Source of the DNA: Adiantum capillus-veneris | Taxonomy: Eukaryota; Streptophyta; Polypodiopsida; Polypodiales; Pteridaceae | Length of the DNA: 64,000 bases | Assembly: GCA_014529385.2 (NCBI GenBank) | Contig: CM043944.1 | Location: 91,691,914 to 91,755,913 of the forward strand | Direction of reading: 5' to 3' | Shown here: positions 1-10,246 of the stretch, piece by piece | Position numbering within the stretch: the stretch's first letter is position 1 | Layout: each line of letters starts with the position of its first letter | The notes under the pieces: model-generated | The model's database searches: none | What the model saw: only the letters and a program-made list of their open reading frames with translations | What the model was told of the DNA's origin: nothing | Made by a program: the position numbers and the translations under genes

Positions 1-194
1 ACCAATTTTGAGGTTGGTTAGTGCAATCATTGATAAAATCTTTATCCTTTTTAAAATGGTGAATTCTTATTCCACAGTTGTTTCAGACATGTCCATATGC
101 CTCATACTACATACACTAGGTACACTCATCTGACCTATGATCCTAGAATCTACGTTTTGAGAATTGGGTCTCATGCTTTTCCACTGAGGTTCTA

Positions 195-865
195 ATGTTA
201 TCCATTTCAACTATCTGCTTTGGCATCTCCTCCACCTTCCTTGTTCCCGGTCCTTTCTTTTTGCTTTTAGCCCTATCATTTGAATCACTATTAGGTGAGC
301 TAGAAGTGGTTCTTCATTCTAATTCCTCAGTTGTTGTGTCATCGTCGTTGGAATCTCTTCTACTCTTGTGGCCCTTTTTCTTCTTAGCTTGCTACTCAAG
401 TTTTAATGCTCTTTGAACCAGGTCATTAAAAATTGGTTGGGGTTGGAACCTCCTATTCCCTCAGTTTCTTGCTTCTGAATTTGTTAAGGAACTAAGCCCT
501 CATTCTCCTCTCTGATCAAGGTTCATGTATTTGTCGAGTAAGTTCCTTGATCTTTTCAACATAGCTTTGAGCTGATAGTTTCCCTTGCTTGATCCTATCC
601 AATTCACACAGGATCTCTCATCACCCCTATTATGAGAATATTCTAGGCAAAAGGCTTTGATCAGTTTGTTGTTGTAAGTTCTGAGATGGCATGCTAGGTA
701 ATGATAATACCATTTCCTAGCCGCATCTTTCAATGTATGTGGGAAGTATTCCTCCCACTCATCTTCATCAATATCTTTTAGCTCAACATATTGCTCAAAT
801 GCCTTAATATACACATTTGGATCATCCTTTCTACCCCCCTTATACACTAAAAATGCAACTTTCAA
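195..865 (-). pseudogene. Ty3/gypsy gag fragment
   Basis: The stretch 500-865 translates to about 120 residues resembling the capsid-like helical core of plant Ty3/gypsy Gag: a D-P-N-V-Y-I-K-A-F-E-Q segment, then an A-A-R-K-W-Y-Y-H-Y-L segment that matches the usual 'A..W...L' region, then a basic tail. Reading on toward 195, the same strand gives a charged K/R/E-rich region with stops. Upstream to about 1380 there is S/K/E-rich coding-like sequence in other frames. No zinc knuckle, protease or LTR is visible, so this is a broken piece of a larger element extending beyond the window start. The lineage is not assignable. Confidence 0.7.
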
Positions 866-2180
866 GTCAGTAGAGCGTTCATGATGTTTGGATGTGTCTT
901 TTGAGACTAATTTCCTCTCTTTGGTTCATCTTTTACCATAATGATCTGTATCAACATCCCACTTGTCATTGTCATTTGTCTCTCAGTAATAGTATCTAGC
1001 TTTGATTTCCTTTCTGAGTTGCTTTGTGCTAATCTATGACTTTTCCTGCTGCCATCACTATCCTCATGTGCTTCTGACTCTTGTCCTTATCCTTTCTTTG
1101 AGAGCCACTGGATCGAGAGTGTCTCTCCACTCTCTGCAAATGCCTACACCTAGACTGAGTGAGAATGTTGGGAGTCCTCCACCTCCTGATCATCGTCCTG
1201 CTCGCATCCGTTTCATTTCCAGGCTTAGTGTCAATGTCAAAGCCTCACTCTAACTTCTCTAGAATGGTATTGACACGATTTGGTTCCTCCATGAATTGGT
1301 TGTCGACCTTCATCCATGTCCGACCCTTTTGGGTGGAATGATTGAATTCATCTAGCTCCAAAACCCAATTAGGAGATAGATTCTCTATCAAGAGCTATTG
1401 AGCTCACTATTGTGGTTGCCAAAATGGAATGAGCTAGTCACTTTTGACAACTATTCCAAGTTAGACTAGTAGAGTTAGTCAGATCAAATCAGGTAAGCAA
1501 ACTTTAGATAAAGACTTCAGATACACGATTGAACAACAAATGAACTGGAAACAAAGACAAGATAGTGAGAGTGAAACTGGAATGTATATACAATCATGAG
1601 AGTCCTTCAATTGCTTGATCTCTTTAGCATGCATGGAGGCAAAATGAAGGCAAACTTAAACCTATCTCGATCCTCCTTTCTCATTCCAACTGGTGGGAAT
1701 GCAAAACAAGGTCATCTAAATGGTGAGTGTATGGTGAGGGGTGAGGAACAAGGTAATCTAAATGGTCAGTGTATGGTGAGTGGGTGAGGAACAAGGTGAG
1801 AAGTTCAATCTCGACCTTAAATTAGGAAATGCAAGAGCCGCATTGGCTTTATTGGGCACAATCAAACAAGCACTAATGGGTGCAATATGAATATTGTCAG
1901 TCATAGATTTGTCATGTGCGAATCCATAACTACAATTGTGGAATTCTTGTAAATCACTTTGATTTAAGTATATTTATCAATAAGTCCATTAGATAGTCAT
2001 TGATTAATCCATAATTGACTTAAGTAGATAATTATCAATAAGTCCATGGGTGATTTTGTTAGTGCATGTGATCACACTTTTATCGATAGAGCAAGGAACA
2101 AATTTTAGAAAGTCAGAGGCATAAAATTTCAATGTTTGAATAGTGTTTCCATAGGGGTTGAAAATGAAGATCAAGTTAGG
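866..2180. other. No clear gene; gag-upstream debris
   Basis: From 866 to about 1380 the minus strand still reads as fragmented low-complexity Gag-like sequence. Beyond that I see AT-rich sequence with no recognisable domain. Short direct repeats of a TATCAATAAGTCCAT-type word occur near 1970-2045. Confidence 0.4.
1706..1791 (+). repeat. Tandem duplication, about 42-bp unit
   Basis: Two consecutive units begin with AACAAGGT(C/A)ATCTAAATGG and end GTGAGG. They differ at a few positions and by one base in length. The start of a third unit (AACAAGGTGAG) follows. Confidence 0.8.
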
Positions 2181-2181
2181 A

Positions 2182-2475
2182 TTATGTGGTGTAAAATGTC
2201 AAGCATGTGAATATGGAACGATTTTCTAAAGAGGAACGCGGCCGGCCGGTCAAAAAGCGCAAGTGTGAATCTTCGTAGTCAGAACTTAGCACGTACGGGG
2301 TGGGCGGGGCGGGCGGCGTATTTTGATCCATATTTGTAGTGCAGGGGAGCGAGCGAGAGAGCTTAAACAACTGCGCCAAACCAACCCCCCCCCCCCCCCC
2401 CCCCCCCCAAAACACACACACACATTGTCACGATTCACAAGCAACACACAGAGGGAGCGAGAGCGCATCAACTCA

Positions 2476-2480
<5 letters not shown>
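2182..2480 (+). promoter_or_regulatory. GC-rich upstream region of the peptide ORF
   Basis: Upstream of the microsatellite block lies a short GC-rich island with GGCCGGCCGG near 2240 and GGGGTGGGCGGGGCGGG near 2297, in otherwise AT-rich surroundings. No clear TATA box is seen. A promoter or 5' leader role is inferred only from position. Confidence 0.3.
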
Positions 2481-2515
<35 letters not shown>

Positions 2516-2541
2516 CTCACACACACACACACACACACACA
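2385..2541 (+). repeat. Compound low-complexity block: poly(C), (GA)n, (CA)n
   Basis: There are 24 consecutive C at 2385-2408, (GA)n at about 2479-2513, and (CA)n at about 2517-2541. The block lies immediately 5' of the peptide ORF at 2559. GA/CA repeats are common in plant 5' leaders, so it may be part of the 5' UTR. ORFs predicted across it are translated microsatellite. Confidence 0.9.
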
Positions 2542-2558
2542 GAGGCAGGCAAGCACGC

Positions 2559-2885
2559 ATGAGAACTCGCGCTTTCGTCCTCTTTTTTGGTGTGGTGTTG
2601 TTGCTCACACTCGGAGCTGACATTGTTGATGGGCGCCCACTTCAACAAGCGGGCGCTGCTGCTTTGCAAGCGTCGCCATTGTTGCAGAAGAAGCTCGCAA
2701 AAGAGGTAGTAGAGGATATTGGCGCTAGCGAAGAGGTTGCCGCGCCTGCAGCAGACGGCCAGCAGAAGACGGTGACGATGCTCGTCTTGCCCTCCTCCAC
2801 ACCTGCCCACAAACCCACCATTTTCTCCATTCTGATTGGACGCCACACCCCTCCCCCTCGCGGCCAGACCAAAATCCATCACTAA
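2559..2885 (+). CDS. Small secreted peptide precursor, CLE/IDA-like C-terminus (candidate)
   Basis: A 108-codon ORF, ATG to TAA, GC-richer than the surrounding DNA. Residues 1-25 look like a signal peptide: basic M-R-T-R, a hydrophobic core F-V-L-F-F-G-V-V-L-L-L-T-L, then a small-residue region near A-D-I-V-D-G. The middle (30-70) is A/Q/E-rich and variable-looking. The protein ends TPPPRGQTKIHH directly before the stop. In a CLE register this places Pro at 4, Gly at 6, Ile at 10 and His-His at 11-12, as in the CLE pattern, but lacks Arg1, Pro7 and Pro9. In an IDA-like register it shares P-P-x-G-x-(S/T)-K-x-H. The pre-pro-peptide layout (signal, variable domain, C-terminal motif, no introns) fits plant signalling peptides that act outside the cell on receptor kinases. 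No transposon sequence is visible in the ORF. Family assignment is inference; a spurious ORF cannot be excluded. Confidence 0.5.
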   Translation: MRTRAFVLFFGVVLLLTLGADIVDGRPLQQAGAAALQASPLLQKKLAKEVVEDIGASEEVAAPAADGQQKTVTMLVLPSSTPAHKPTIFSILIGRHTPPPRGQTKIHH

Positions 2886-2904
2886 CTTAAGCACAAATTA
2901 TTGG

Positions 2905-2977
2905 GGGTTAGTAACTAGAGTTAGCATCATTTTTTTTCCGGGGTTTAGTAACTGGAACTGATGTGACTTACCTCTCT

Positions 2978-3008
<31 letters not shown>

Positions 3009-3138
3009 TTCTTTTGGGGGGTGGGGTTCCCAACTAGAATTAACAGATTCATCTTTTAAGGTATAGTCACCGTTTGTAGTTAACTATAAATAATACCATC
3101 TTTCTTCAATGGGTTCAATAACTAGAGTTAACATCACT
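2905..3138 (+). repeat. Four degenerate copies of a GGGTT..AACTAGAGTTAACATCA-like unit
   Basis: Similar words start near 2905, 2940, 3022 and 3109. Each has a G-run plus TT, then (T/A)A(A/G)TAACTAGAGTTA or a close variant. They are separated by poly(T) or poly(C) and lie just downstream of the peptide ORF. Confidence 0.5.
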
Positions 3139-3670
3139 TCCTCCTCCTAATAAATCCAATAAGCCTATATTATACTCAGAAAGTTGTTGCCAATGGGTGC
3201 GACCAGGTTCGAACACCACACCGCACTAGTTGCAGTACGGTGTGTGTTTATCAATAATGTACTAGTCCAAACACCTTTTTCATAACAATTGTTCATATTA
3301 TTAAAGAGGGCTATAGCAACTATCTTCTTCCAAAATTGGAAATTTCCCTTCTTTTCCACAAAAAAAGAACTTCTCTACAAGGTAAAAAGGATCCAATTTC
3401 AACAAATATGGAACCTCTTTGGTGAAAGATTATCATTAAGAGAACATTGATATTGGTAGTATGGGCTGAATTTGGGTCTCCCACTGTCTCATGGACTTGC
3501 AAATTACAAGTGCTAATAAGCACTAAACATTAGTTCTTGTCCTCAACCCCTCTCTTGGACAAGGGTAATGTATACAGATTACATGCACCCAATGCAAGTA
3601 TCATGTGTTTTTAACATAAGATTATCCTAAGCTTTAACAAATTTGGTACGTTTGAAAATCAATCACATGA

Positions 3671-3772
3671 ATTTTTGGAGGAAGAAGTCACTTGCTTGCT
3701 TAATAGTAAACGTTGGTTCTCATTTTTGGAGGAAGAAGTCACTTGCTTGCTTAATAGTAAACGTTGGTTCTC
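3671..3772 (+). repeat. Perfect 51-bp tandem duplication
   Basis: Units 3671-3721 and 3722-3772 are identical by eye; each begins ATTTTTGGAGGAAGAAG and ends GTTGGTTCTC. The complete identity suggests a recent slippage or duplication event. Confidence 0.95.
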
Positions 3773-4322
3773 ATTGGTTGCCTTTACTCAATCTCGCATG
3801 CCATCTAATGTTGTTAACGAACTTTCATATAGCTAGCCCTTGTTTTCTATTGTAATCAAGCTTTGTTAGAATGTGGAATTTTCTTTCTAGTTGAACAAGG
3901 ACACTCTCTCTCTATCTATCTATCTATCTATCTATCTAAATGAAATGTACTTTTAGTGTCTTTGAGGGAAAAATAACCTATGTGACTAAAGAGTTACAAC
4001 TACAATAAGATTGATACAACTATAAGATGTGAAAAAACTAGGGTAGATACGATCAAAGACGCTATAGATGCACTAGGTGAGGCACTCATCCTATGATCCA
4101 TTTCATGGGTCTCTATGGCATGCTGGCTACTTCATAGTGAAGAGAGGAGTCAACCTCACCTCTCTTTAGGAATACTATGGATGCTCCATTATAGACGATA
4201 TTAATACAATGGTCTTCATTGCCAAAAAGTTTGAGAGAGAGAGAGAGAGAAATCAATTCTCTTTGCCAAGTGTTACATTCTATTGTCTATAAAGTTTCCA
4301 TATTGATCTCTTAAAGATGGTA

Positions 4323-4356
<34 letters not shown>

Positions 4357-4839
4357 CTCCTCCCCCCCCCCCCCCCCCCCAAAACAATAAAACAATCAAA
4401 ATTGGAGAATATTGTGCTTGAAGTTGCCACTCACAAACACACAACCCTTTAGTAAGGTATGTATTTGTGAGTTTTTGTGAATATTATTGATTTAATATAC
4501 ATTTCTTTAAACATTACAATAAACCCCCCCCCCCCCCCCCCCCCCCCCCTCCCTCTCTCTCATTAAAAAAAAAGGTAAAAAGTCACAATGGTCTAGATAA
4601 GGTGATGAGAAAGAGAGTTTTTGACCCACTACTGTCCTTCTTATAGAAACACAAAAACAAATGTCAAGTTCTCAACTACGTCTCCCATGGCACACATATA
4701 CATAAGAATAGGCTCAAAGAAAAAAAAAAAAGATTTACTACCATCAATTTGCAATGTGTCCCCAATTGACAACCTTTATTCAATGGTCCACAATTGCTCC
4801 CAAATTACATGCTTTACCTATTGCTTAAAGTAGTAGAGT

Positions 4840-5234
4840 TGTTATAGGGGTCGGCATGCTACTTATAGAAGCATTGGAGGTGGAAACAATGGTATTCTTC
4901 TTTTGCTGTGTAGCCGCAAATGCTTGCTCAATAGTATGCTCCTTAGTCCTATTTTTTATAGTCTTTTTTCACTAACTCAAGATAAGAATTCTATAAAGCA
5001 TAAAAGTGAGAAAATGCAACATGAGGGGAAACTAGTACAACGGTCTATTGTAAACCGTTAGTGAGTGAGCTAAATGGATAAATGTGCCATGACTCCTGTA
5101 AGTAGACCAAGTCGGTGTATTCTAGCTGTAGTGTCACTGGTAAAGATATACATATCCACCAAGGCATGTCAATGATGAGATGTGTCAATGATAGTCATCT
5201 AAGAATAATACATATTAAGCTTGACATCTCAACA
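4840..5234 (-). mobile_element. 3' LTR of Ty1/copia element 1
   Basis: Read on the minus strand, the LTR starts TGTTGAGATGTCAAGC at 5234, immediately after a polypurine tract (GAGCTTGAGGGGGAG). It is homologous over about 250 bp to 39130-39403, the matching 5' LTR; both contain ACTAACTCAAGATAAGAA and GGAAACTAGTACAACGGT on the plus strand. The far edge near 4840 (plus-strand TGTTATAGG, against TGTTATGAG at 39033) is less certain. Divergence is considerable, so the insertion is old. Confidence 0.7.
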
Positions 5235-5806
5235 CTCCCCCTCAAGCTCAATGCCATCTCGCCAAGCATCACTTGAAACTACCACAAATTTACCACTCTA
5301 AGGGACCTTCATGAAGATATCTGCAACCCGCTCATCAATTGACACGTACTCAAGGTTGAAGTCGCCTGCAAAGACCCTCTCTTAAATGAAGTGGTAATGC
5401 ATCTCGATGTCCTTCATCCTTGCATGAAACACAAGGTTTCGAGCCAGCTGTATGCTATTGAGGTTGTCATAGTAGATGAAAACCAACCCGTGTACCTGTA
5501 GTCCAAAGTCCTAAAGTAGCAATCCCAAACAAGCTACTTCATATGCTGCCATTGTAGCACCGTTGTACTCTACCTTTGTACTTGATAGAGTGACCAAAGG
5601 TTGCTTCTTACTACTCCATGTGATATCAGTACTCCCAAGTGAAAACATGAATCCATTGGTAGGCTTGCAATCATATGTGCTACGTCTAGCCCACCAATCT
5701 GCATATGTGTAGTTCCATAGAGCTGCAACTCAACATCAACCCTATAAAAAATTGCATAATTTAAAGTATCACTCATATTGCACAATGTGCACCTCGATGC
5801 ATCCAA
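5235..5806 (-). pseudogene. Ty1/copia RNase H domain remnant (element 1)
   Basis: The minus strand reads, across several stops and frames, as the C-terminal RNase H of copia Pol. From the N-terminal side: C-N-M-S-D-T-L-N-Y-A region, A-D-W-W-A-R-R-S-T-Y-D-C-K-P-T-N-G-F-M-F, T-K-V-E-Y-N-G-A-T-M-A-A-Y-E-V (the classic S-T-x-x-E-Y region), and F-H-A-R-M-K-D-I-E-M-H-Y-H-F-I before the polypurine tract. Integrase and most of RT are absent between this and the protease remnant at 6028, an internal deletion. The protein would normally degrade the RNA strand of the RNA-DNA hybrid. Confidence 0.85.
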
Positions 5807-6027
5807 GTGTGGCTTCCTCGGAGACTACATAACTGAATTTCCAACCCAAATGTGTTGCTCAAGTCTGGACATGAAACAATCAAGTACTTATTTGCCAAGG
5901 AAAACCACTTTTGATTGTCCTAATTTGATAATATGAGTCTTTTACCATAATTTCAAATATTTGATGCATTTACTTACATCAGATGCTATTCTGGAGATAT
6001 CAATGGACATGTTAGTGCAATAGAATT

Positions 6028-6640
6028 TTAGAAGAGGAATTCTTTACGCTCACAATTTGTTGATCTACCATCTGTCATAGACAATGGTACATTCCCTATA
6101 TGCATAATGGGATGTGTAGTATCATCCCCAATATTCACATAGCTAGGACTCTGCAAAGTTTGCATTTCCTTGAACCACCCACCATGACTAGTCATGTGAT
6201 TTGACGCACTCAAATTCACATATGAGATACTATCACCAGATTTTTCCACACTTGCGGACATAATATTCAACATGTACTACACCACAAATAGCCTTTGAGG
6301 CTCATCTACATTTCTATTAGTGGTTGCATAATTATTTTGTTGCCTCCTATCTCGATAGTCACAGTCAAAGTGATCATGTCTCCCACAACCTCAGCATCCA
6401 ACATTCCTATGTTGACATGTATTGTTACGATGTTGTACATTACCATGAACTCTTGGAATCTCCCTACCTTGGACATTTCCTTGGCCACCTATGTTCTATA
6501 TTTAAGTATCATTATGTTCCTATGCTTGGTGGATGCCTCTTCCTCTACCACCTCTATGACATGTATTGTGTCCTCTTCCTCTTCCTCTGTTGTTAAAGAG
6601 GATCTATTCATAATTATTTATGCCCTACATAGAGGATTTT
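6028..6640 (-). pseudogene. Ty1/copia Gag zinc-knuckle region and protease remnant (element 1)
   Basis: Reading minus from 6600, an R-G-R-G-R-G-rich Gag tail is followed by a degraded C-x2-C zinc knuckle near 6400. The protease-region segment A-S-N-H-M-T-S-H-G-G-W-F-K-E-M follows, with the pattern typical of plant copia (x-D-x-G-A-S-N-H-M-T-x-H). Then comes a G-D-D-T-T-H-P-I-x-H-I-G-N-V-P-L segment. Stops and frameshifts break it. Below 6028 the match ends and about 220 bp of unassigned sequence leads to the RNase H remnant. Confidence 0.85.
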
Positions 6641-7229
6641 ATCTTAAGTTCCTTCTCTTCCACAATTAGTAAGGATATTAACTCTATAAACAAGGAAACA
6701 TTTTGTTAAAGATGGATACTAGTCTTAAAGTGCTTGTATTCTGGATTCAAACCTTGCAGACATACTACACCTTACCATCACCATAAACTATAACACTAAT
6801 TGATGTAAGGGACTTACATATGTTCTTTATCTTCAATGAAAATACATTGATAGATAGTTTTTTTATCTGCAATATATCAACTCAGTCTTCAACTTTAGCT
6901 TCCTTTCTTTTGTGTTGGTCATATCCATTACAATAAAGTGTCCCGAGCCTCCTTAGGGATGTGAGCATCTTGTATGTACTCAATCATAGTGTCCTGCACA
7001 CTCACATAAAGCCAGCACATGACCTTCTAAGCTTCTTGGTTCCAATATTTGAACACATTCATCTGCACAACAATTGCACCTTCCTTTGGTAACATTGGTG
7101 ATGTCTCATGGTCTCCATCAATGTACCCCCAATAACCTTTATCCATAAGGAAATTTTCCATTCTAAACTTCCAAGCATGAAAGAAGTTCTTGTCCTCAAT
7201 CTGTTTAAGTCAACCATTGTTGGAAGACA
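6640..7229 (-). pseudogene. Ty1/copia Gag N-terminal region (element 1)
   Basis: The minus strand starts at an ATG near 7229 (M-S-S-N-N-G). It reads as copia Gag with F-H-A-W-K-F-R-M-E-N-F-L-M-D-K-G-Y-W near 7150 and G-L-N-P-E-Y-K-H-F near 6740, with several stops and frame changes. It would encode the capsid protein. The 31.4-kb element A lies about 125 bp upstream of this start codon, so gag and its own 5' LTR are now 31 kb apart. Confidence 0.8.
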
Positions 7230-7355
7230 TGTTTTCAACATTTTACCAAGTCTCTAAGTAGCCTGCTAGAAGTAGTCAGTTACCACCTTTAACCACAATA
7301 TGTGTGTACATACACCTGTTCCACAATAATTTTTATTATCTATGAGCATTGTTGC

Positions 7356-8273
7356 TGTTAGCAGCAGGCTAATCTGGATACCATTTTTCAGAGCTTTTAT
7401 TGTAAAAACACTTAATATTTTGATAAATCGGGAATATTGTAACTCTTATTTTTCGAATAAACCTTGTAATTGATGAGCCGGGGCTACAAGCTTCCAGATT
7501 GTATCAACCTGTCATTACCCATCTTTACTTACAACTCCCAAATAATTAGTTTTGACCACCAAAAACCTTGGCTACGGTATAAAAGCCAATTTTTGTAAGT
7601 TATTATTAAGTTTTGGATAATAGAAACATAAGGTGAGCTAACGACGCTCACTTCTCTCCTTCTCGCGCTTCCTACTCCCTCCCCGGTTGTCACATTGCAG
7701 TCGCGTTTGTTCCATTGCAACCGCAGGTAAGAGCTCTACGCATTGACGTAAACACTTCACGATATTTTGTAGATTTTGGCGTCGCCGACCCGTGGTCTAA
7801 TTTCATCATAAGTAGGATTTTACACTTCAAAATAAAAAACTAAGCATAGGCGGGGTATTGGGGCATCATTGCTAAGCATTTACGTGCATTCTGGGTCAAA
7901 ATCGACTAGGTCAAAAATCCACTGCTGTTAATAATCGCGATTTTGGCACTTGACCTAAAGTGGGATTTGAGACCATAAGCATGTGTGCTTAGGTCTTATA
8001 AACATGTCCTAGAAGTTTCATTACGTTTGGATGTCATTTGATGCTGTAATGGACGTGATTTGTTTGTCGATGAGCGATTGGCTTTTGGTGATTTTAGCCA
8101 CTTGAGTGTAGCTTGAGTTAGATGCGAGTTGTTAGTTGTTTCCGAGAGATTGACAACCTCTTGTAGCCTCTATGCACTAGTTGAGTCAGATTTGTCCCAT
8201 GGATTGACAATTTAATCGTGGTTCTTGCTAAATCTGCAATAAGATAGGAGTGAGGTTAGACACCCATCCCACA
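7356..8273 (+). repeat. 5' LTR of element A
   Basis: 918 bp, TGTTAGCAGC to CCCATCCCACA, flanked outside by GTTGC. It contains a TATA box at 7578-7585 and a partial copy of the leader palindrome (TTAATAATCGCGATTTTGG near 7928). Confidence 0.93.
7578..7585 (+). promoter_or_regulatory. TATA box of the element A 5' LTR
   Basis: TATAAAAG about 220 bp into the LTR. The same motif is at 38032-38039 in the 3' LTR and, inverted, at 43753-43760 in the related LTR of element E. Confidence 0.7.
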
Positions 8274-8295
8274 TTAGGGACCGCTGCTGGGGATC
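8274..8295 (+). promoter_or_regulatory. Primer-binding-site-like sequence of element A
   Basis: Directly after the LTR, TTAGGGACCGCTGCTGGGG resembles the TGGCGCCGTTGCCGGGG primer site that plant Athila/Tat-type elements use with tRNA-Asp. About 16 of 22 aligned positions agree, so it is degenerate. Confidence 0.55.
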
Positions 8296-10246
8296 AAAGA
8301 GACCTAAACTAGGAAAAAACATGAGCGTCTTCTGAAGTTATCCTTTAAATTTCTCTAGGATCTCCTAGAGTTAAAAACTTTCTTTAGAAACCGCATAGCC
8401 TAAGATTGTCGTCTTTTGCTGCTGTGTAGAGGTAGCTTGGAGGTAAGTTGTACTTGCCGAGTGCCTTTAAGATTGTAAAATTGTGGAACTAGATTAGGAT
8501 TTTGAGGATGATTGATTGATGAGACAAGTCTTAAGATCAATGCTCAAGAAACCATTAAAAACAAGAAAACGAGTGTTTGTGGACACATTCCACAACCCCA
8601 TTGCATGAGAATCTAGGAGTAGGGTAAGTAGGATCCGAGGTGGATTTCAGAACATTGCTCTCTGTGAAAGAATCATTGTGAGTTGTATTTGAAGTTGCAG
8701 AAATTCAGGTCTACGGCTAGAAATAGCACGAAAAGACTCCAAAGCACTCAATCTGACTGGAGAGTAAGCTTAAAAGTTGTATGAACAAGTGGGTAAGCTC
8801 AAGGACACTTTGAGGTAAAAATTTCAAGAGTTGACCAAAACTCATATTATTTACTTTTTCTTGACATTTTAGACCAAATTCAGTTTTGACTTGATTCATA
8901 GGCTTAAAATAACTCATAAAAGGACTGTCCTTGGAAAAAGTACAAAAATTGGTTCATTTCAAGCCTGAAGTAAATAATCACGATTATTTACTTTCAGCTC
9001 AAATTTGACCAAGGTTCATACCATTGACTCATTGCATGTGTACAAACAACTTTTGTAAAGGCACAAAAGATTTGGATCACCAAACTGGCAAAAGATTGGG
9101 TAAAACCTAAAGTTTGTACTGACTTTCTGAAACTTGAGGGTAAATTTGGGGAAGATTTGTGCAAACTTGATGAAATTTGATTCATATGCTTATATTGATG
9201 TGATAAACATGTGTATATGCTCAATTGACCAAAAAGATGCAAAAAGTTGCCAGTTGTAAATAATCGCGATAATTTACATGTGCCCCATTTTTCAACTTTT
9301 TTGACCAAGTTGGCATACCACTAGCTTTACCATGTTGTAATAAGCCCACAAACCAAATTTGGTAAGATTTTGATCATTGGAGATTGTTACCAAATTTGCA
9401 AAGTTAGTATGCAGACAGAAAATTGATGACCATTTGACCAAAACTTGTCCAAACTTGGCTAGAGACCTTAAGTTGAAGTGCGTAACATATCTGTGTGAAG
9501 GTTGGGATAAAAACTTGCAAAAATATAGCTGGAGTAAATAATCGCGATTATTTACATCTGCTTCAAAGTTGTCAATTTTGCATATTTGACTATACCACAA
9601 GGTCAAGCATATCAAGTAGACCACACAAATCAATTTTGGTGAATTTTGGATCACAAAAGTGAGACTTAAGCCAGATTCTTGAAATCAGAGTCTGCGAACA
9701 CAAAATAGTTGATAAACTTGAATAGAATTTGTCCAAACTTGTTGAAACTTGTCCAAGGACTTTAACATGTTGTATACTTGGCAAACCAAGCCAAAAAGTG
9801 CAAAAAATTGACAAAAGTAAATAATTGCGATTATTTACTACTACTACATAGGGACACCAGTTTTGACTTTTGAACTTATATCAGTGTTAGACCAACATAG
9901 TACAAAGCCACCAGGAAAATTTGGGTTCAATCGGATCTAGTTTGGTACATGTTCACTCAGTTTCCAAGTTGCAGATTAATCCTTTGATTTTTTACCAAAG
10001 TCGAATATGAAAGTCAATTGCTGACTCCCATAGCTCAATCTTAAGTGATACACACAGAACAACCACAATAGTTAGTAAAAATTATGCCATCTTTGTGAAA
10101 GAATAGCTAACTTTATCAAATTGATACAGGAAACAAGTTGCAGACAAGGAATCGGTAGCTTGACAGAAACTGCAATTAAGTCAAGTAGAAATTGACAACA
10201 AGTCAATCCAAAGGTAAGTACTCTATCCAGGGCTTCACAAGTCTTT
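8296..10246 (+). other. Untranslated leader of element A
   Basis: About 1.95 kb without a recognisable protein. From about 8830 it consists of diverged units sharing phrases such as TTTGACCAA, CAAACTTG and GCCAAAAAG, with a palindrome about every 282 bp. The gag-like ORF begins at 10247. Confidence 0.75.
8970..9838. repeat. Four 22-bp palindromes, period about 282 bp
   Basis: Palindromes at 8970-8991, 9256-9277, 9534-9555 and 9817-9838. The half-site is GTAAATAATCG joined to its reverse complement, so the centre is ATCGCGAT. The copy at 9534 is perfect; the others differ mostly by C-to-T or G-to-A in the central CpGs. Start-to-start distances are 286, 278 and 283 bp, while the DNA between is strongly diverged. 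Confidence 0.9.

Larger units (their letters stand above)
2886..4838. other. Non-coding, low-complexity-rich interval
   Basis: No coding domain is recognised. The interval holds poly(C) tracts of about 30 (2979-3008), 19 (4362-4380) and 26 (4524-4549) bases, (TCTA)n at 3904-3938, (GA)n near 4230-4250 and (CT)n at about 4325-4355. The first part would be the 3' flank of the peptide ORF. Confidence 0.6.

Noticed and set aside
195-416. Plus-strand ORF with hydrophobic start
   Set aside because: Antisense to the charged tail of the minus-strand gag fragment; no supporting motif.
8970-9838. Regularly spaced repeats as a CRISPR-like array
   Set aside because: The period is about 285 bp, the repeats are palindromes in a retrotransposon leader, and the context is eukaryotic.
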